A stretch of 10,323 nucleotides of DNA from Euperipatoides rowelli (lineage: Eukaryota; Onychophora; Udeonychophora; Euonychophora; Peripatopsidae). A program made the translations under genes and the position numbers. Of the stretch, positions 8,689-10,323 are shown piece by piece; the stretch's first letter is position 1; each line of letters begins with the position of its first letter. The stretch is from assembly GCA_003024985.2 (NCBI GenBank), contig PXIH01S0007082.1. One strand, given 5' to 3'. The notes beneath the pieces are model-generated. The model was not told the origin of the DNA. It was given only the letters and a program-made list of their open reading frames with translations, and made no database searches.

Positions 8689-9027
8689 CACAGTGGTTTC
8701 AAGTACTTTAAGGAAAGGTGTTCTCTAATAAAATCAAGAATCCACAACACCTATCATGGTAACTATGCCAAAAAGGATTCATATTTTCTGTGTGATGCTG
8801 TAAATTTGTGCTTTTCAGGGAACTTTACCTCATGCAAAGGATGTGCTGTGCTTCTAAGATATTTTTTCCTTTAACAGAAAAACACAACTCAGCGAGTCAG
8901 CGCTAAGCTGAATGAAATCAATGTATTAGCAGATTTATTAGTACAGAAAGACAGAGAAATTACCGTGCTACTGACTTAATTTTTTTTCTCAACACAATCA
9001 CTGTTTTTATAAATTAAAAGTTGTACT

Positions 9028-9163
9028 CAGTGCTGTAGCTAGATAATTTTATCAAATTCGCAATTGCCAAAAAAAAAAAAAAAATTCCAAAATTGGAGAC
9101 TTTTAAAGTTGGAAGCTACCCCTAGTGACACCCCTGTTTGCCCTCAGCATTGGTGTTACACTG
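9028..9163. mobile_element. Possible small element remnant bounded by CAGTG and CACTG
   Basis: The block runs from CAGTGCTGTAGCTAG (9028) to TTACACTG (ending 9163), so its ends are short inverted matches (CAGTG/CACTG). An A16 run lies inside at 9069-9084, and the right half is visibly richer in C. Flanking bases show no target duplication. The proposal rests on the short ends and composition only. Confidence 0.25.
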
Positions 9164-10323
9164 CTTTTTGTATGGGGAAAAATAATTTTCCCTGCACTTG
9201 CATAAAGGTTAAATTATTTAAAAAAATGTTTTTATAACTTTTTAATTTGAAAGCATTCCTAGGTGCTTTATAAATTATAAATATGGGGCTGGTCAGAATC
9301 TGGTCATACATTTATATTGTGGAGCTATCCATTTAAAACAAATAGTGCTGCCAAATACAAACAAAATAAGACAAATTTAATAATAATTTATACAATATAC
9401 AGTATCATGTAGGCTATATTCTTTTGTCTCCATATTTTCTTATCATGACCTAATAGAGTATCTCCCCACATTAATAACGTCATAATATTAATCATATTTA
9501 CAACAAATTCTTTAAACTGATAAAAGTTTAGTGCTAACTTTAAATTACTCACCAGTTCAATAAAATGTTATCTATTTAACTTTGGAACTGATAATATCAA
9601 AAATAATATCACCTCATTTTTACATATACTGTACTTCACAAGTTCCCATTATCAAATAATTTAAAACAAATAAAATAAAAACTATAAAATATTAAGTGAT
9701 TTTAAAATTTAAAAAAAAGAAAAAAAAAAAAAAAGCTAAAAAATTATTAACAAATCTTCACAAACTAATACTGTAGGTGTAACATACTTTTTTTTTTTTT
9801 TTTTGTAATTTAGGAAATATTTTACCTATAAATTTGAACAAATTTTCCTTATTTTTACGTAGATTCTTCGATGACTAAACAATTGGTTATTTTTCTGTAT
9901 GAAAACATTTCTGTAATTGACAATTATTTTGTATTTCTGTTATCGGCAATTTCGTTGATTTGTTTTAATAAACTAAAGAGAGGAAATCCAAGTACGACTT
10001 TAAAGGTGAGAATAAAAATGAAAACTGTCTGGGGTATTTTTTTTCCCAACCAAAATTGAACAGGTCTCGTTTTATGGAATTAAATGCATGATGCAATCAA
10101 TAAAGTTTAAAAATCTGGTTCTGCTATGGACTCATATCCTAGCCTGCCTGAATGTCATTCATTCTCCCTTCTCCTATCATTCACTTCCGCTTCCGAGCAG
10201 GCTGATGAAACATCAAAATCAAGTTAAAACAATGCTTTAGCCCCAATTATAGTCAAAGTTAGCTTTGCGGCATAGATAAGCTAAAATTAAGTATACTGTA
10301 TATTCAAGTCAGGTAATATTTTA

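Larger units (their letters stand above)
7962..10323 (-). other. Sestrin intron upstream of exon A (partial, at least 2.36 kb) or other 5' non-coding DNA
   Basis: The acceptor of exon A (T19 then AG at 7963-7962) closes an intron whose donor was not identified. No FIP-type upstream sestrin motif or start exon was recognised on the minus strand up to the right edge. Open frames at 8520-8750 (minus) and 9871-10059 (plus) show no family resemblance. The stretch holds the 8671-8688 palindrome, a possible element remnant at 9028-9163, homopolymers at 9069-9084, 9720-9734 and 9788-9804, and a less AT-rich patch at 10125-10215. Confidence 0.75.

Noticed and set aside
8520-8750. Minus-strand open frame of 76 codons upstream of exon A
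   Set aside because: It contains the 8671-8688 palindrome and shows no sestrin upstream motif; a chance frame in intron is the simpler reading.
8829-8853. Possible 25-nt minus-strand microexon upstream of exon A (acceptor cttag, donor GAG|GTAAAG)
   Set aside because: The splice-like borders are good and it would read STAHPLHE into exon A, but those residues and the open frame around it do not resemble sestrin. Short AG...GT pairs are expected by chance in AT-rich introns.
9871-10059. Plus-strand open frame of 62 codons
   Set aside because: It resembles nothing known to me and has no supporting context; short hydrophobic frames are common in this composition.

Overview
The window is AT-rich eukaryotic DNA, by eye roughly three quarters A+T, with long homopolymer runs. 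It holds one recognisable gene: the middle of a sestrin gene on the minus strand. Three coding exons, each with GT-AG splice borders and all in phase 0, join into an uninterrupted 276-residue segment. The protein family, the introns, the low coding density and the small repeat remnants point to a metazoan, most likely an invertebrate. I cannot name the species.

Layout in the direction of transcription (right to left). 10323-7962 is the inside of an upstream intron; no exon was recognised in it. 7961-7608 is exon A, the sestrin N-terminal (AhpD-like) core, including the RHQCSY active-site segment. 7607-7497 is a 111-nt intron. 7496-7290 is exon B, the end of the N-terminal domain with the WSL serine tied to GATOR2 binding, followed by a serine-rich linker. 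7289-5295 is a 1995-nt intron. 5294-5028 is exon C, a charged helix plus an acidic linker, ending at the PTFRVQ entry into the C-terminal domain. 5027-1 is the start of a downstream intron that runs past the left edge. The first exon(s), with the start codon, and the C-terminal exons, with the leucine-sensing pocket, lie outside the window.

The intronic DNA contains several structured pieces. These are a two-unit 72-bp repeat (154-287), a 14-bp-arm palindrome with a possible hAT-like end (988-1056), an inverted-repeat cassette (4672-4750), a MITE-like inverted repeat (6166-6290), and perfect palindromes at 7042-7065 and 8671-8688. The short word TACTGTA/TACAGTA occurs at least 19 times.

The most biologically pointed observation is in the sestrin active site. 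The Cys and Tyr of the peroxide-reducing site are kept, but the position matching human SESN2 His132 is Gln. No new multi-gene system, CRISPR array, RNA gene or intact mobile element was found.
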